DNA of 64,000 nucleotides from an uncultured Fibrobacter sp. (GTDB taxonomy: Bacteria > Fibrobacterota > Fibrobacteria > Fibrobacterales > Fibrobacteraceae): the NCBI GenBank assembly GCA_934699585.1, contig CAKUWY010000001.1:186001-250000 (forward strand). Direction: 5' to 3'. A model generated the notes under the pieces. That model saw only the letters and a program-made list of their open reading frames with translations. It was not told the DNA's origin and made no database searches. The position numbers and the translations under genes were made by a program. Of this stretch, positions 34,357-42,709 are shown piece after piece (position 1 is the stretch's first letter; each line of letters opens with the position of its first letter).

Positions 34357-35678
34357 TCCACCACCCGCATGTGGACCATCACGTCGGTGGTGTCGTTTGC
34401 CTTTACAGCAGGTGCAGCCTGAGTTAGCTCGATTTCCTTGCGAATTTCCGACACCTGTTTCTTGAGGCGAGCAAGGCGGGCCCCTTCCAGCTTGGGTGTT
34501 GCAATCATGGTCTTGGAAAGCGGGTTTATCCAGGCACCATTGGCGTCCTTGAATCCAAAATGCAGGTGAGGGCCAGTGCTACGGCCCGTTGAGCCTACCC
34601 GCCCGATGGCCTGGCCCGGGGAGACTTTTGCGCCTACAGCCACACCCCTAGACTGCAGGTGCATGTACCAGCTTACGGAATTATCCCTGTGCTTGATGGC
34701 AATCTTGTTGCCGCTGTACTCGTCATAACCCGATACGGTCACATTCCCCTCAGCGACAGCATGAACCACAGTGCCTGCCGGGGCTCCATAGTCCACACCA
34801 TAATGAACCTTGCGCTGACCAGTAATGGGATGAATCCTGGAACCAAAGGAACTGGTAATACGAAGGTGTTCCAGCGGGTAGCGAAGCCCGTCAAAAACCA
34901 AAGCGTCGCCCGCTTCGGTATAGTGGGCGTTATAGGAACTCTTGGGGTCTTCGTCTTCGTAACGGAAAGCTTCATGGTGGCCTACAATCCTTCCGTCAAA
35001 TTCGGCGTAAATGACCTTACCGCCCACCCAGATGGAATCCTGATAGTAGGAATCCTCCAGAAGCACACGGAAACGGTCTCCGGCGCGGGCCAGCGGGAAC
35101 GCCACCTTGCACTGAAGCACTCCGCTCACGATACCCACCATACGGCCAGGGATTCCCACCTTGAAAAGGATTCCGTTCAGCGTACTGCCTTCTTCCAAGG
35201 CGCCCTCGTAAACGGACTGTTTCTTGACCACAGGCTTTTCGATAAGCTGGTAAGTGAATCCAGTATCCGTCTTGCTCACCAGATGAACCATTATGGGGTT
35301 GGGCGCATAGCGGAAGCGCTGAACCCTATTGGTTGAATCTACAGAAACGTAAAAAATTTCGCCAACCCGAAGCTTGAATTCCACACTATCCTGCATGGCG
35401 GTGTAAACCTTGCCAAGATCCTCCTCCCCGTGGCTTACCTGGGCCTTGAGTCTTGTAAACAGATGGAAGGGGCCCTCCCCTGCACGAACGGTATCCCGAA
35501 TGACCCGGACATTGTGGACCAGGGCTTCTGCCGAGGCAATTTCAGCATTCAGGGAATCCACGCGCGCTTGCAATCCCGCACGTTCCGTTTTTAGACTCTG
35601 GATAATTTCTTCTTCGTTACAGGCGATAAACGGTAACGACAAAAACAGGGAAAGAAAAGCACGCAAGAAGAATCTCAT
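34353..35678 (-). CDS. M23 family metallopeptidase (LytM-type), lipoprotein
   Basis: 441 residues from the ATG at 35678, which gives a proper signal peptide and lipobox (LPFIAC); an upstream start would add 21 residues. A coiled coil (about 25-60, TERAGLQARVDSLNAEI) is followed by a LysM/OapA-like region and a peptidase M23 domain with the zinc ligands in VHYGVDYG, MHLQS and HLHFG. Such enzymes cut peptidoglycan cross-links or activate amidases. Length and motifs suggest an active enzyme. Convergent with the S41 pair. Confidence 0.9.
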   Translation of the reverse strand: MRFFLRAFLSLFLSLPFIACNEEEIIQSLKTERAGLQARVDSLNAEIASAEALVHNVRVIRDTVRAGEGPFHLFTRLKAQVSHGEEDLGKVYTAMQDSVEFKLRVGEIFYVSVDSTNRVQRFRYAPNPIMVHLVSKTDTGFTYQLIEKPVVKKQSVYEGALEEGSTLNGILFKVGIPGRMVGIVSGVLQCKVAFPLARAGDRFRVLLEDSYYQDSIWVGGKVIYAEFDGRIVGHHEAFRYEDEDPKSSYNAHYTEAGDALVFDGLRYPLEHLRITSSFGSRIHPITGQRKVHYGVDYGAPAGTVVHAVAEGNVTVSGYDEYSGNKIAIKHRDNSVSWYMHLQSRGVAVGAKVSPGQAIGRVGSTGRSTGPHLHFGFKDANGAWINPLSKTMIATPKLEGARLARLKKQVSEIRKEIELTQAAPAVKANDTTDVMVHMRVVD

Positions 35679-35757
35679 AAGGCAAATATACATAATATAA
35701 AGCGACACGTAACCGACAAATCGGAGCATCAACGGCATCAAATTCTAAATTAAGGCC

Positions 35758-36348
35758 ATGCGGACTTGGCCAACTATTCAATCATTCCTGCTATGTAGTG
35801 CAGCAATCATCATAAACGCCTGCTCCGTAAATCTTGTACAAGGCGACGGAAACAACGAACCTCTAACCGTACCAGTAAATGCTACGGCGAATTCAACTCC
35901 GCTTTTCAGTAAAATACCCCTGGTTCTCGGGAACGATACCCTGTGGCTTTCGGAAAGCCTGAGGAAAGAATACGACCGGGCCGCCAACCAGGATGTTTAC
36001 CCCCGCGAAAAATGCAATGGTTCGGCAAGCATTCGGGCACAGGTGGTACAGAATGCCGAAGCCAGTCCCTGGAGTATTCTTTTGTTTGTAATTCCCTTCT
36101 GGCCCGTGACGCCCGTGGACGAAACCTGGATCTACACGCTGAACGTGCAAATCCATTGCGACGGCGTACTTGTCAAGCAGGCCGAATACAAGGAAGAAGA
36201 AACTGTCAAGGCCGATCTTTACGGCAAATTGCGAAGCGACCTTTTGAACGAGGCCTCCAGGGACATGCACCGCAAGCTGGTCCAAAGGCTCGCCTTTGAG
36301 TTGAACTACCCCTACAACGCCGACATGGGCATGCGCAGCGATTACTAA
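35758..36348 (+). CDS. Small lipoprotein, function unknown
   Basis: 196 residues with lipobox INAC. The middle has a hydrophobic, possibly membrane-touching segment (WSILLFVIPFWPVTPVDETW) flanked by Cys residues, and a C-terminal helix (DLLNEASRDMHRKLVQRLAFEL). I do not recognise the family. Divergent from the M23 gene (79 bases apart) and 9 bases before rsmI, so it may be transcribed with rsmI and lnt. Confidence 0.7.
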   Translation: MRTWPTIQSFLLCSAAIIINACSVNLVQGDGNNEPLTVPVNATANSTPLFSKIPLVLGNDTLWLSESLRKEYDRAANQDVYPREKCNGSASIRAQVVQNAEASPWSILLFVIPFWPVTPVDETWIYTLNVQIHCDGVLVKQAEYKEEETVKADLYGKLRSDLLNEASRDMHRKLVQRLAFELNYPYNADMGMRSDY

Positions 36349-36357
36349 ATTTGAATC

Positions 36358-37044
36358 ATGGCTCATACCCTGTACATTGTAGCGACCCCTATCGGGAACA
36401 TGGAGGACATCACCTACCGTGCGGTCCGAACCCTGAAAGAAGTACCCCTGGTGCTTGCCGAAGATACGCGCCACACCCGGATCCTCTTCGACCATTTCGG
36501 GATTTCCACTCCCATGGAGGCCTACCACGACTTCAATAAAGAAGCCGTTACTCCCAAATACGTGAGCTACCTGAAAGAACAGGGAGACATAGCCCTGGTC
36601 AGCGACGCGGGCACCCCGGGAATTGCGGACCCGGCCTTCAACCTGGTCCGGGAATGCGTTCGCGAAGGTATTGACGTGCGGGCGGTCCCTGGACCCTGCG
36701 CCATGGTGACGGCTCTGGTCAGTAGCGGTATGCCCACAGACCACTTTGCCTTCCAGTATTTTTCGCCCAAGAAGAGCGCCCAACGGCTTCACCTTCTGGA
36801 AAAACTGAAAGACGAAGAAGCCACCCAGATTTTTTACGCCAGCCCCCATAACGTGGACAAGTTCGTAGCAGAAATCCAGACGGTCTTCGGAGATATCAAG
36901 ATTGCACTGATGCGGGAGCTGACCAAAAAATTCGAGGAACACCTGATTGGCACTCCCGAAGAAATCCTCGCCCACTTCAAAAGCCACCCGCCCAAAGGTG
37001 AGTTCGTGCTGATTTTCAACCCGAAGGACAAAAGCGGGCTGTGA
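36358..37044 (+). CDS. rsmI: 16S rRNA (cytidine-1402 2'-O)-methyltransferase
   Basis: Methylates C1402 in the decoding centre of 16S rRNA using SAM. 228 residues of the tetrapyrrole-methylase fold: start LYIVATPIGNMEDIT, AEDTRHTRILFDHFGI, the SAM loop SDAGTPGIADPAFNLV and PGPCAMVTALVSSG. It is shorter than the usual 270-290, lacking the C-terminal helical extension; the catalytic fold seems complete. Its stop and the start of lnt both lie in one short heptamer array. Confidence 0.93.
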   Translation: MAHTLYIVATPIGNMEDITYRAVRTLKEVPLVLAEDTRHTRILFDHFGISTPMEAYHDFNKEAVTPKYVSYLKEQGDIALVSDAGTPGIADPAFNLVRECVREGIDVRAVPGPCAMVTALVSSGMPTDHFAFQYFSPKKSAQRLHLLEKLKDEEATQIFYASPHNVDKFVAEIQTVFGDIKIALMRELTKKFEEHLIGTPEEILAHFKSHPPKGEFVLIFNPKDKSGL

Positions 37045-37076
37045 GATTAGGTTTTAGGGGCTAGACAACTAATGAC
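37042..37076 (+). repeat. Heptamer array (5 units) bridging the rsmI stop and lnt start
   Basis: TGAGATT, AGGTTTT, AGGGGCT, AGACAAC, TAATGAC: the first unit begins with the rsmI TGA and the last contains the lnt ATG. Units are degenerate, so the period is less certain than elsewhere. Confidence 0.6.
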
Positions 37077-39009
37077 TGATATTTTGAACAGACTGAAATC
37101 GTGGATTGGGGCATTGCCGAGAATGTACCGGATTTTTCTCGGGTTTCTGTTCGTGGCCGAATTAGGCCTCTACCTGGTCACTCCCGACGAGCCGGGACTT
37201 TACTCCTGGAAACCCCAGTTTATCCCTTTCATTGTCACCCTGCCATTCCTCTTTGTCAAGAGCGTCCGCAAGCCGTTCAACCGTTTTGTCTACAGCTACG
37301 CCCTCATCTCCTTCGCCTTTCTCGCCCTAGACTACCTGGCAGGCGGGCATGCGGGACTCGTCCAGATTTCTGTGCTGTTCATCCCCTTCGGGCTTTACCT
37401 GCTGTACCGTTTTGGCGTGTGGAATTTCAAGAAGCTTCGCGAAAGGGAATCCCGCACAGCGTTGTTGCTTTCCTCCATCGCCTGGGGAGCCATGGCACTC
37501 GCCTACCCGCCACTGCCCCTCGGCCCAGCCGCATTGCTATTGCTTGTACCCTGGTTTATCGCCATGAACCGCTACAGCCGTGGTTCTGCCATCTTTGCCA
37601 CATTCTGGTCGGGCATGGTGTACAACGGCATCAACTACTACTGGATTTTCAACGTGATGAACGTGGAGACGGCACCATCAGGACTCATCTTCTTGGGTGT
37701 GGTGCTGTTGGTGGCATTCTTCAGTTTCTACAGCGTGGTAGCAGCGTTCGTCTACACCCTCGTCAAGGACATCCGCATCAAGGGCTACCGGATTTTCTGG
37801 GGACTCTACCCCGTTTTTTACGCCGGGCTCGAAATGACCCGTACCCGCGGGGACTTTGCATTCCCCTGGAGCCACCTGGGCTACGTGTTCGGCAACTACC
37901 TGGAACTTTTGCAAGCCCTTTCTATCATCGGAATCTTCGGCTTCACCACCCTGATCGTGGCAAGCAACATGCTTGTTGCCGAAGCATCCAGCAAACCAGG
38001 AATCAAGAACAAGTGGCCATTCGTTATTCCCGCTTTGATTCTTGCGGTATTATTCATCCATGGCAGAATCACACTGTCCGCTCTTGACGCAATTCCATTC
38101 CACGGAAGTTCCGAACCGCACACTCCCCAAATAGCCATGGTGCAGCCCTGTATTCAACAAGGCGAAAAATGGAGCAAGGAACGATACGACAGAATTATCG
38201 AAAAGACCCTCGGCATGGTCCGGGACAGTGTTAAAGCGGAGACAGACCTGATTATTTTGGCAGAGACTGCCATACCCGACCACATCCGTAGGCAACCTAC
38301 TACTATAGCGCAATTGCACAAAATGTCCAACCACATGAACGCAAGCATCCTGGTGGGCGCCCTAGACTTCAAACGGAACAAGGAACCTGGTGCAGTACGC
38401 CGCTACGAGGTATACAACGCATCCTTCCTGTTTACTCCAGGCGACAGCGACTTTCCCCAGCGTTATATCAAAAAACATCTGGTTCCTTTTAGCGAGCGAA
38501 TTCCCTTCGACGACATATTCCCAATCCTGAACTACGTGGACCTGGGTGAAGGGGACTTTGTTCCCGGAAAGGAAACTCCCGTGTACGGCCCCTTCTTGTG
38601 GACACCTTTCATATGCTATGACGCCATCTTTGGCGACCTGGTGCGGGAAGCCATTCGTGCAGGTTCCAGGTTCATGGTGAACATTACCAACGACGGATGG
38701 TTCGGCCGAAGTACAGCGCCTTACCAGCACCTGAACCTGGTACGCTACCGCGCCATCGAAAACGGCATGCCGACGGCAAGACTTGCCAATAGCGGAGTGT
38801 CCGTATTTATAGACCAATATGGCCACATGGACAAGAACACTCCCATTTTTGAAGACGCCGTCATCCAGCGCAAGATGCAACTAAAGACCAGGGACACCCT
38901 GTACCAGCATATAGGCGATTACCTTGAGACCGCCCTGCTCTGGTTCTTCGCTATTTACTTGTTAGCGGCAATCGGATGCCGACTGAGATTCTCGCCTACG
39001 CGAGAATGA
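37072..39009 (+). CDS. lnt: Apolipoprotein N-acyltransferase
   Basis: Inner-membrane enzyme that adds the third acyl chain to lipoproteins. 645 residues, longer than the usual ~510 because of additional N-terminal hydrophobic segments (about 18-115). Membrane segments run to about 330, followed by the nitrilase-like domain with catalytic Glu (ILAETAIPDH), Lys (FVKK-like YIKKHLVPF) and Cys (FICYDAIFGD), then NITNDGWFG. The last seven residues (RFSPTRE) and the TGA stop come from a palindromic repeat, so the original C-terminus has been altered. Many lipoproteins in this window would be its substrates. Confidence 0.92.
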   Translation: MTDILNRLKSWIGALPRMYRIFLGFLFVAELGLYLVTPDEPGLYSWKPQFIPFIVTLPFLFVKSVRKPFNRFVYSYALISFAFLALDYLAGGHAGLVQISVLFIPFGLYLLYRFGVWNFKKLRERESRTALLLSSIAWGAMALAYPPLPLGPAALLLLVPWFIAMNRYSRGSAIFATFWSGMVYNGINYYWIFNVMNVETAPSGLIFLGVVLLVAFFSFYSVVAAFVYTLVKDIRIKGYRIFWGLYPVFYAGLEMTRTRGDFAFPWSHLGYVFGNYLELLQALSIIGIFGFTTLIVASNMLVAEASSKPGIKNKWPFVIPALILAVLFIHGRITLSALDAIPFHGSSEPHTPQIAMVQPCIQQGEKWSKERYDRIIEKTLGMVRDSVKAETDLIILAETAIPDHIRRQPTTIAQLHKMSNHMNASILVGALDFKRNKEPGAVRRYEVYNASFLFTPGDSDFPQRYIKKHLVPFSERIPFDDIFPILNYVDLGEGDFVPGKETPVYGPFLWTPFICYDAIFGDLVREAIRAGSRFMVNITNDGWFGRSTAPYQHLNLVRYRAIENGMPTARLANSGVSVFIDQYGHMDKNTPIFEDAVIQRKMQLKTRDTLYQHIGDYLETALLWFFAIYLLAAIGCRLRFSPTRE

Positions 39010-39011
39010 CG
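38982..39011 (+). repeat. Palindromic dispersed repeat forming the lnt 3' end
   Basis: GAGATTCTCGCCTACGCGAG then AATGACG. The lnt reading frame runs into the stem and stops at the TGA in GAATGACG. Confidence 0.8.
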
Positions 39012-39037
39012 AATATCGTTTTGCAAAACAGCACAGA

Positions 39038-39685
39038 CTACAGCAAAAGCTGCGGCGGCCAGTGGCCCGCCTTGGGGCGTTCCTTGAAAGTTGCCCCCGG
39101 CATAAGATCCTTGAGTTTCAACGTCTGGGCAGGTGGAACGGCACGGTCCATACGGCCGTAAACCACTTCTATTCCACTACAATCCTCTAGAGGCTTCGAA
39201 ATTTTATTGTCTGCCAGATAAGTAATGCCCTTGGCCAGTTGCTCGGCGTTCATCTTCTTGGCGCAGTCCATCCAGTCGTCTTGCCACTCGCCGAATTCGT
39301 CTTCGAACTGTTCCGCAAAAGAATTCAGGCCCGGTTCCGTAGTCGTCTGCATCTGCCTTGCCATAAAGTGCAGGTTCGTCTCCGTCCAGTCGCTGTCTTC
39401 GTCGCAGAAGTCCGCATAAGGCGAAAGCAAAATCCATCGCTGTGCCGACGGTTTTTTCTTGTGGTGCATGAGCAAAAGAAACGCTCCCATGCCGGAGCCT
39501 ACCACCACATCGGCCTTGGAAAGTCCAGGAATCTTGTAAGGGTCCTCTAGATTATCCGCCATGGCCTCGTAGGGTACAAAAGTATGGTCGGCAGAAGATT
39601 CCACTTCTGTCAAGTCGTCTTGCCATAGCGACAAGTCCGACGCCCAGTCCGGTAACCAGACCCACTTTTCACTCGACTTTGCCAT
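39038..39685 (-). CDS. Alpha/beta-hydrolase-fold protein lacking a normal nucleophile
   Basis: 215 residues. The fold is suggested by WVWLPDWASDLSLW (oxyanion strand), VVVGSGMGAFLLL where the nucleophile elbow should be, GRMDRAVPP (Asp) and KAGHWPPQ (His). The elbow reads G63-S-G65-M-G67, so the position that normally holds Ser, Asp or Cys is Gly65, with Ser64 one step early. It resembles small BioH/RBBP9-like hydrolases. Either an inactive relative or an unusual enzyme. A coiled acidic insert (about 125-160) replaces the usual lid. Role not known. Confidence 0.65.
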   Translation of the reverse strand: MAKSSEKWVWLPDWASDLSLWQDDLTEVESSADHTFVPYEAMADNLEDPYKIPGLSKADVVVGSGMGAFLLLMHHKKKPSAQRWILLSPYADFCDEDSDWTETNLHFMARQMQTTTEPGLNSFAEQFEDEFGEWQDDWMDCAKKMNAEQLAKGITYLADNKISKPLEDCSGIEVVYGRMDRAVPPAQTLKLKDLMPGATFKERPKAGHWPPQLLL

Positions 39686-39806
39686 AACCCAGATTAATCA
39701 CCCTTTACTAAGACTCTCCTAAAAAGGATTTCTCTATAGAAAGATATATAGTGAAATCAAGAAAAGAACATTTTTTTTGTTTTTTTTTACTTTATGAGAT
39801 AGATAT

Positions 39807-40421
39807 ATGCTTTTTGGCCGAAAAATCTGCATTTTTTTGATATTTATCACACTTTGCGCTTGGGGCACAGCCATAGCCGCCCCCCTGAGACTCCATGACG
39901 AAAACAGGGTCCTGAGTGCGACCCAAACCCGTTATTTGGAAAAACTGGCCAAGGAGCTGGAGCAAAAAACCGGGTTCAGCCTGTCTGTAGTTCTGCTGGA
40001 CGACAGCCGGAACAAGCGGGATTTTTCACCCGACAGTAATGAAGTCCTTCTTTATACGGCTTTCGTGCAACAGTTGCATCAAGTAAAGCTTGGAAAAAAA
40101 CTGGAGTCCGCCATTCCAAAAAGCACCATCGAAAAGCTCCAACAGGGATACCTTTTTCCGGAATACAAGTCCGCCAGATATGACAAGGGGACTTTGCTAC
40201 TAGCTTACCATCTTTCAAACGAACTTGCAAAGGCAAAGGGCACGACATTGGCTACAGAGCCTCCGGAATTTGAAAGCGTCGGCAGCCTCAATGCAGCAGG
40301 CTGGGCGTTTGTCGCAATCATCTTTTCGCTGGTGTTTTACGCCCTGTACAAAAGGGGACGCCGCACCAGCGCCGGTTCCACCAGCAGCCGATTCCATTAC
40401 GGACGGTTCGGCTGGAGGTAG
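39807..40421 (+). CDS. TPM domain membrane protein
   Basis: 204 residues: signal peptide (cut after AIAA), a TPM domain (TLP18.3/Psb32 type; LRLHDENRVLSATQTRYLEKLAKELEQKTGFSLSVVLLDD) in the periplasm, one membrane helix (about 165-183, AAGWAFVAIIFSLVFYALY) and a short basic Ser/Arg tail with Gly at the end. The tail is much shorter than the Gly-rich tail of many relatives. Function of the family is poorly known (membrane quality control suggested). Its stop codon overlaps a GGAGG that serves the next gene. Confidence 0.82.
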   Translation: MLFGRKICIFLIFITLCAWGTAIAAPLRLHDENRVLSATQTRYLEKLAKELEQKTGFSLSVVLLDDSRNKRDFSPDSNEVLLYTAFVQQLHQVKLGKKLESAIPKSTIEKLQQGYLFPEYKSARYDKGTLLLAYHLSNELAKAKGTTLATEPPEFESVGSLNAAGWAFVAIIFSLVFYALYKRGRRTSAGSTSSRFHYGRFGWR

Positions 40422-40426
40422 TTTTT

Positions 40427-41053
40427 ATGAAAAGAATATTGAGTGTTCAAGAATTAAGGCAATCTCCCTGGCCAGCCAGATTTACGGAAACCTTCGGGGA
40501 AAACCTGATTTCCGCATTCCTTTACGGGGACTGTCTGGAAGAAGGCTTCAGCGCCCTGGAAAGGCCCTGGACCGTGGCTTTCATATTGAAAGACGCTTCC
40601 GCTACGGAGGTCGACAAGCTCAAATCCTGGAGCAAGAAGGCACAGCGCGAAGGGGTGGAATTCTCCTACGTTTTCTCCAGTGCCGAGATTCTCTCGAACC
40701 TGGATACTTTTCCGCTGGAATTTCTGGAAATGTCATGCCGGAACCAGGTCCTGTGCGGTATCGCTCCTTTGGAAGGGTTCTGCCCCAGCAGGGGTGCTCT
40801 TGCGGCACAGTGCCTGCGAGAATGTAAAGCATTTCTGTTCCACAGGCGTCTTGACACCAAGCCCAATGCTGCCGACTACCTGCAGGAACTTTCGCCCCTG
40901 CTAAGCGGCGTCTACTACCTGAAATGCGGGAACTATCCCGAAAACAGGCGGCAGGTCATCGATGCTTTCCCGGAAATCAAGTCGTCGGGAAGCCTGCTGG
41001 ACGCCTTGCAGAACACCATAACAAATATATGCGTTTATCCCCAACAGTCCTAA
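40427..41053 (+). CDS. Hypothetical protein, possible nucleotidyltransferase relative
   Basis: 208 residues, soluble. FGENLISAFLYGDCLEE resembles the start of a nucleotidyltransferase-fold domain (YGS position replaced by YGD), and PLEFLEMSCRNQVLCGIAPLEG resembles a conserved stretch in uncharacterised NTase-like proteins. The classic catalytic GS-Dx(D/E) pattern is not seen, so activity is doubtful. Ribosome site GGAGG is the last codons of the TPM gene, 5 bases before this ATG, so the two are translationally coupled. Two genes of one transcript; role unknown. Confidence 0.6.
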   Translation: MKRILSVQELRQSPWPARFTETFGENLISAFLYGDCLEEGFSALERPWTVAFILKDASATEVDKLKSWSKKAQREGVEFSYVFSSAEILSNLDTFPLEFLEMSCRNQVLCGIAPLEGFCPSRGALAAQCLRECKAFLFHRRLDTKPNAADYLQELSPLLSGVYYLKCGNYPENRRQVIDAFPEIKSSGSLLDALQNTITNICVYPQQS

Positions 41054-41067
41054 TACCAACGGTTAGC

Positions 41068-41117
41068 GGATCCTCGCCTTGGTTCGACTTCGCTCACCAC
41101 AGGACGCGAGGATGACT
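41068..41117 (+). repeat. Palindromic dispersed repeat
   Basis: GGATCCTCGC arm, inner TTCGACTTCGCTCACC, and GCGAGGATGAC arm. Followed directly by the 21-bp core and the heptamer array up to the M16 start. Confidence 0.8.
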
Positions 41118-41121
41118 CCTC

Positions 41122-41142
41122 TTGAGACCGGCTATCCTAACC
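41122..41142 (+). repeat. 21-bp core shared with 47425-47445 (inverted)
   Basis: TTGAGACCGGCTATCCTAAC plus one base; the reverse complement of 47425-47445 matches at 20 of 21 positions. A weaker copy is at 18472-18492. Confidence 0.8.
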
Positions 41143-41154
41143 ACGGCCTTACGG

Positions 41155-41210
41155 CCTAATCACTAGCCCCTAGATCCTAACCCCTACCACCTATAACCTA
41201 CGACCACTCA
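41155..41210 (+). repeat. Heptamer array (8 units) ending exactly at the M16 start codon
   Basis: CCTAATC, ACTAGCC, CCTAGAT, CCTAACC, CCTACCA, CCTATAA, CCTACGA, CCACTCA; the next seven bases begin with the ATG at 41211. No Shine-Dalgarno sequence remains in front of the gene. Confidence 0.88.
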
Positions 41211-42482
41211 ATGAAACAACTCGTTAAAAAGACCGAACTTGAAAACGGCATCACCATTCTCACCGACTACATGCCCCACGCCTATTCCGTCGCAGTAGGC
41301 GTCTGGGTCCCACGGGGCAGCCGCCACGAGGCAAGGGACGAATACGGCCTGAGCCACTTTTACGAGCACCTGGTGTTCAAGGGCACCAAGAAGCGCAGCG
41401 CCCTTCAAATCGCCCGGGCCATCGAAGACAAGGGCGGGAACCTGGAAGCCTATACCACCAGACAAGAGACCGGCTTTTATGCACAGATCGAGCGAAGTCA
41501 CCTGGCACTGGCCGTAGATGTCATCGCCGACATGCTCATGAACCCCCGCATGGACAAAAATGAAATGGAAAAGGAGCGTCGGGTGATCATCGAGGAGATT
41601 CACAGTTACGACGACATTCCCGAAGAAATCGTTGGCGATGTTTTCAACGCCATCCATTTCCAAGGCTGCGGGATTGCCCACTCCATCACGGGAACGGTCA
41701 AGCAAGTAAGAGCCCTTACCCACCGCCAAATGCTCAAATACAAGCAACAAGTAATCAACGAAATCCCCCTACTGGTGTGCGCCTCGGGCAAGGTGGACCA
41801 CGAAGAGCTCGTAAAGCTTTGTGCAGAAAAATTCGCCTGTAAAAAAACACGCGGACCATTGCCAGCAGACACATACAAGGCCAACAACAGCGTGAAAGTT
41901 GTACAAAAACAGGATATCGCCCAATCCAACTTGTTTTGGGGCTTGAGCTTTGACCGCAACCTGATGGACGAGCGGGGACGTTGCGCTCTCTCCCTGTTCA
42001 ATGTGGCCATGGGCGCAGGCATGGCCAGCCGTCTGTTCCAGAAAATTCGCGAGGACAAAGGACTGGCCTACTCTGTCTATTCTACCGCCGACATCTATCG
42101 GGACTGCACCGACTGGGGCGTTTCTCTGGCGACGGAACCACAACAGCTGAAAACGGCTATGGAACTTTCGCTAGACGAGACCCGTAATTTCTTGAAGCAT
42201 GGTTTCCGAAGGGGGGAATTTGAGCGCATCCGCACTAACATCTTGGGCGGAATGTATCTAGGCGCCGACAGCCCTGAAAAACGTGTGGTCCGAACAGCAG
42301 AACAAATCCTGCATCTGGGAGAATTTCACTCCATGGAGGAAAGCGAGCGGATCATCAAGAATATGCCAGAAGACGAAGTCGTCGAGACGGTAAATAGCCT
42401 CTTCGACGCAGCGAAATTCTCCGCTGCCGTGGTGGAACCCAAGAGCAAGAAAAAAACCGTCCTCGAAATGAACTTCTTTTAA
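41211..42482 (+). CDS. M16 family zinc peptidase (processing-peptidase type)
   Basis: 423 residues, a single-chain M16B protease. The inverted zinc motif HFYEH (about 53-57) with the downstream Glu, the region RQETGFYAQI, and the C-terminal glycine-rich substrate loop GAGMASRLFQKIREDKGLAYSVYS are intact. Such enzymes in bacteria degrade or trim peptides; location here is unclear because there is no signal peptide. The ATG sits right after a heptamer array and lacks a ribosome site, so translation may depend on other features of the mRNA. Terminator at 42506. Confidence 0.9.
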   Translation: MKQLVKKTELENGITILTDYMPHAYSVAVGVWVPRGSRHEARDEYGLSHFYEHLVFKGTKKRSALQIARAIEDKGGNLEAYTTRQETGFYAQIERSHLALAVDVIADMLMNPRMDKNEMEKERRVIIEEIHSYDDIPEEIVGDVFNAIHFQGCGIAHSITGTVKQVRALTHRQMLKYKQQVINEIPLLVCASGKVDHEELVKLCAEKFACKKTRGPLPADTYKANNSVKVVQKQDIAQSNLFWGLSFDRNLMDERGRCALSLFNVAMGAGMASRLFQKIREDKGLAYSVYSTADIYRDCTDWGVSLATEPQQLKTAMELSLDETRNFLKHGFRRGEFERIRTNILGGMYLGADSPEKRVVRTAEQILHLGEFHSMEESERIIKNMPEDEVVETVNSLFDAAKFSAAVVEPKSKKKTVLEMNFF

Positions 42483-42505
42483 GGGTAATCAAACACAATA
42501 AAAAA

Positions 42506-42533
42506 GGAACTCCACCATTTGGCGGAGTTCCTT
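42506..42533. terminator. Bidirectional terminator after the M16 gene
   Basis: GGAACTCC-ACCATTTGGC-GGAGTTCC flanked by A5 on the left and CTTTAT on the right; it can act in either direction. Confidence 0.85.
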
Positions 42534-42542
42534 TATACATGT

Positions 42543-42581
42543 TAGGTTGGGCCCCACCACTTCGTGGATGAGGCCAACCTC
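42543..42581. repeat. Stable stem-loop between two terminators
   Basis: AGGTTGG and CCAACCT arms with inner CCAC-TTC-GTGG and GGGCC/GGCC; no T-run. Could be a dispersed repeat or a short RNA. Confidence 0.5.
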
Positions 42582-42589
42582 AGGGTATA

Positions 42590-42620
42590 AAAAAAGAACC
42601 AACAACGTTGGTTCCTTTTT
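42590..42620 (-). terminator. Terminator of tRNA-Glu (also usable on plus strand)
   Basis: GAACCAAC-AAC-GTTGGTTC with A6 on the left (T6 on the minus strand), 3 bases from the tRNA 3' end. Confidence 0.9.
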
Positions 42621-42622
42621 TA

Positions 42623-42695
42623 TACCCCCAAGCGGTTTCGAACCGCTGTTGCGGGAATGAAAATCCCGAGTCCTGGGCCACTAGACGATAGGGGC
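42623..42695 (-). tRNA. tRNA-Glu (anticodon TTC)
   Basis: Minus strand: acceptor GCCCCTA, anticodon stem CGGGA / TCCCG around loop TTTTCAT, T-arm AGCGG-TTCGAAA-CCGCT. No encoded CCA. The first acceptor pair appears to be G-U in my fold. Confidence 0.95.
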
Positions 42696-42709
42696 GTCAA
42701 GTAAGGCCA

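Noticed and set aside
40225..40827. 200-residue open frame overlapping TPM and the following gene
   Set aside because: Alternative frame of two genes that have better signals (signal peptide and coupled ribosome site).
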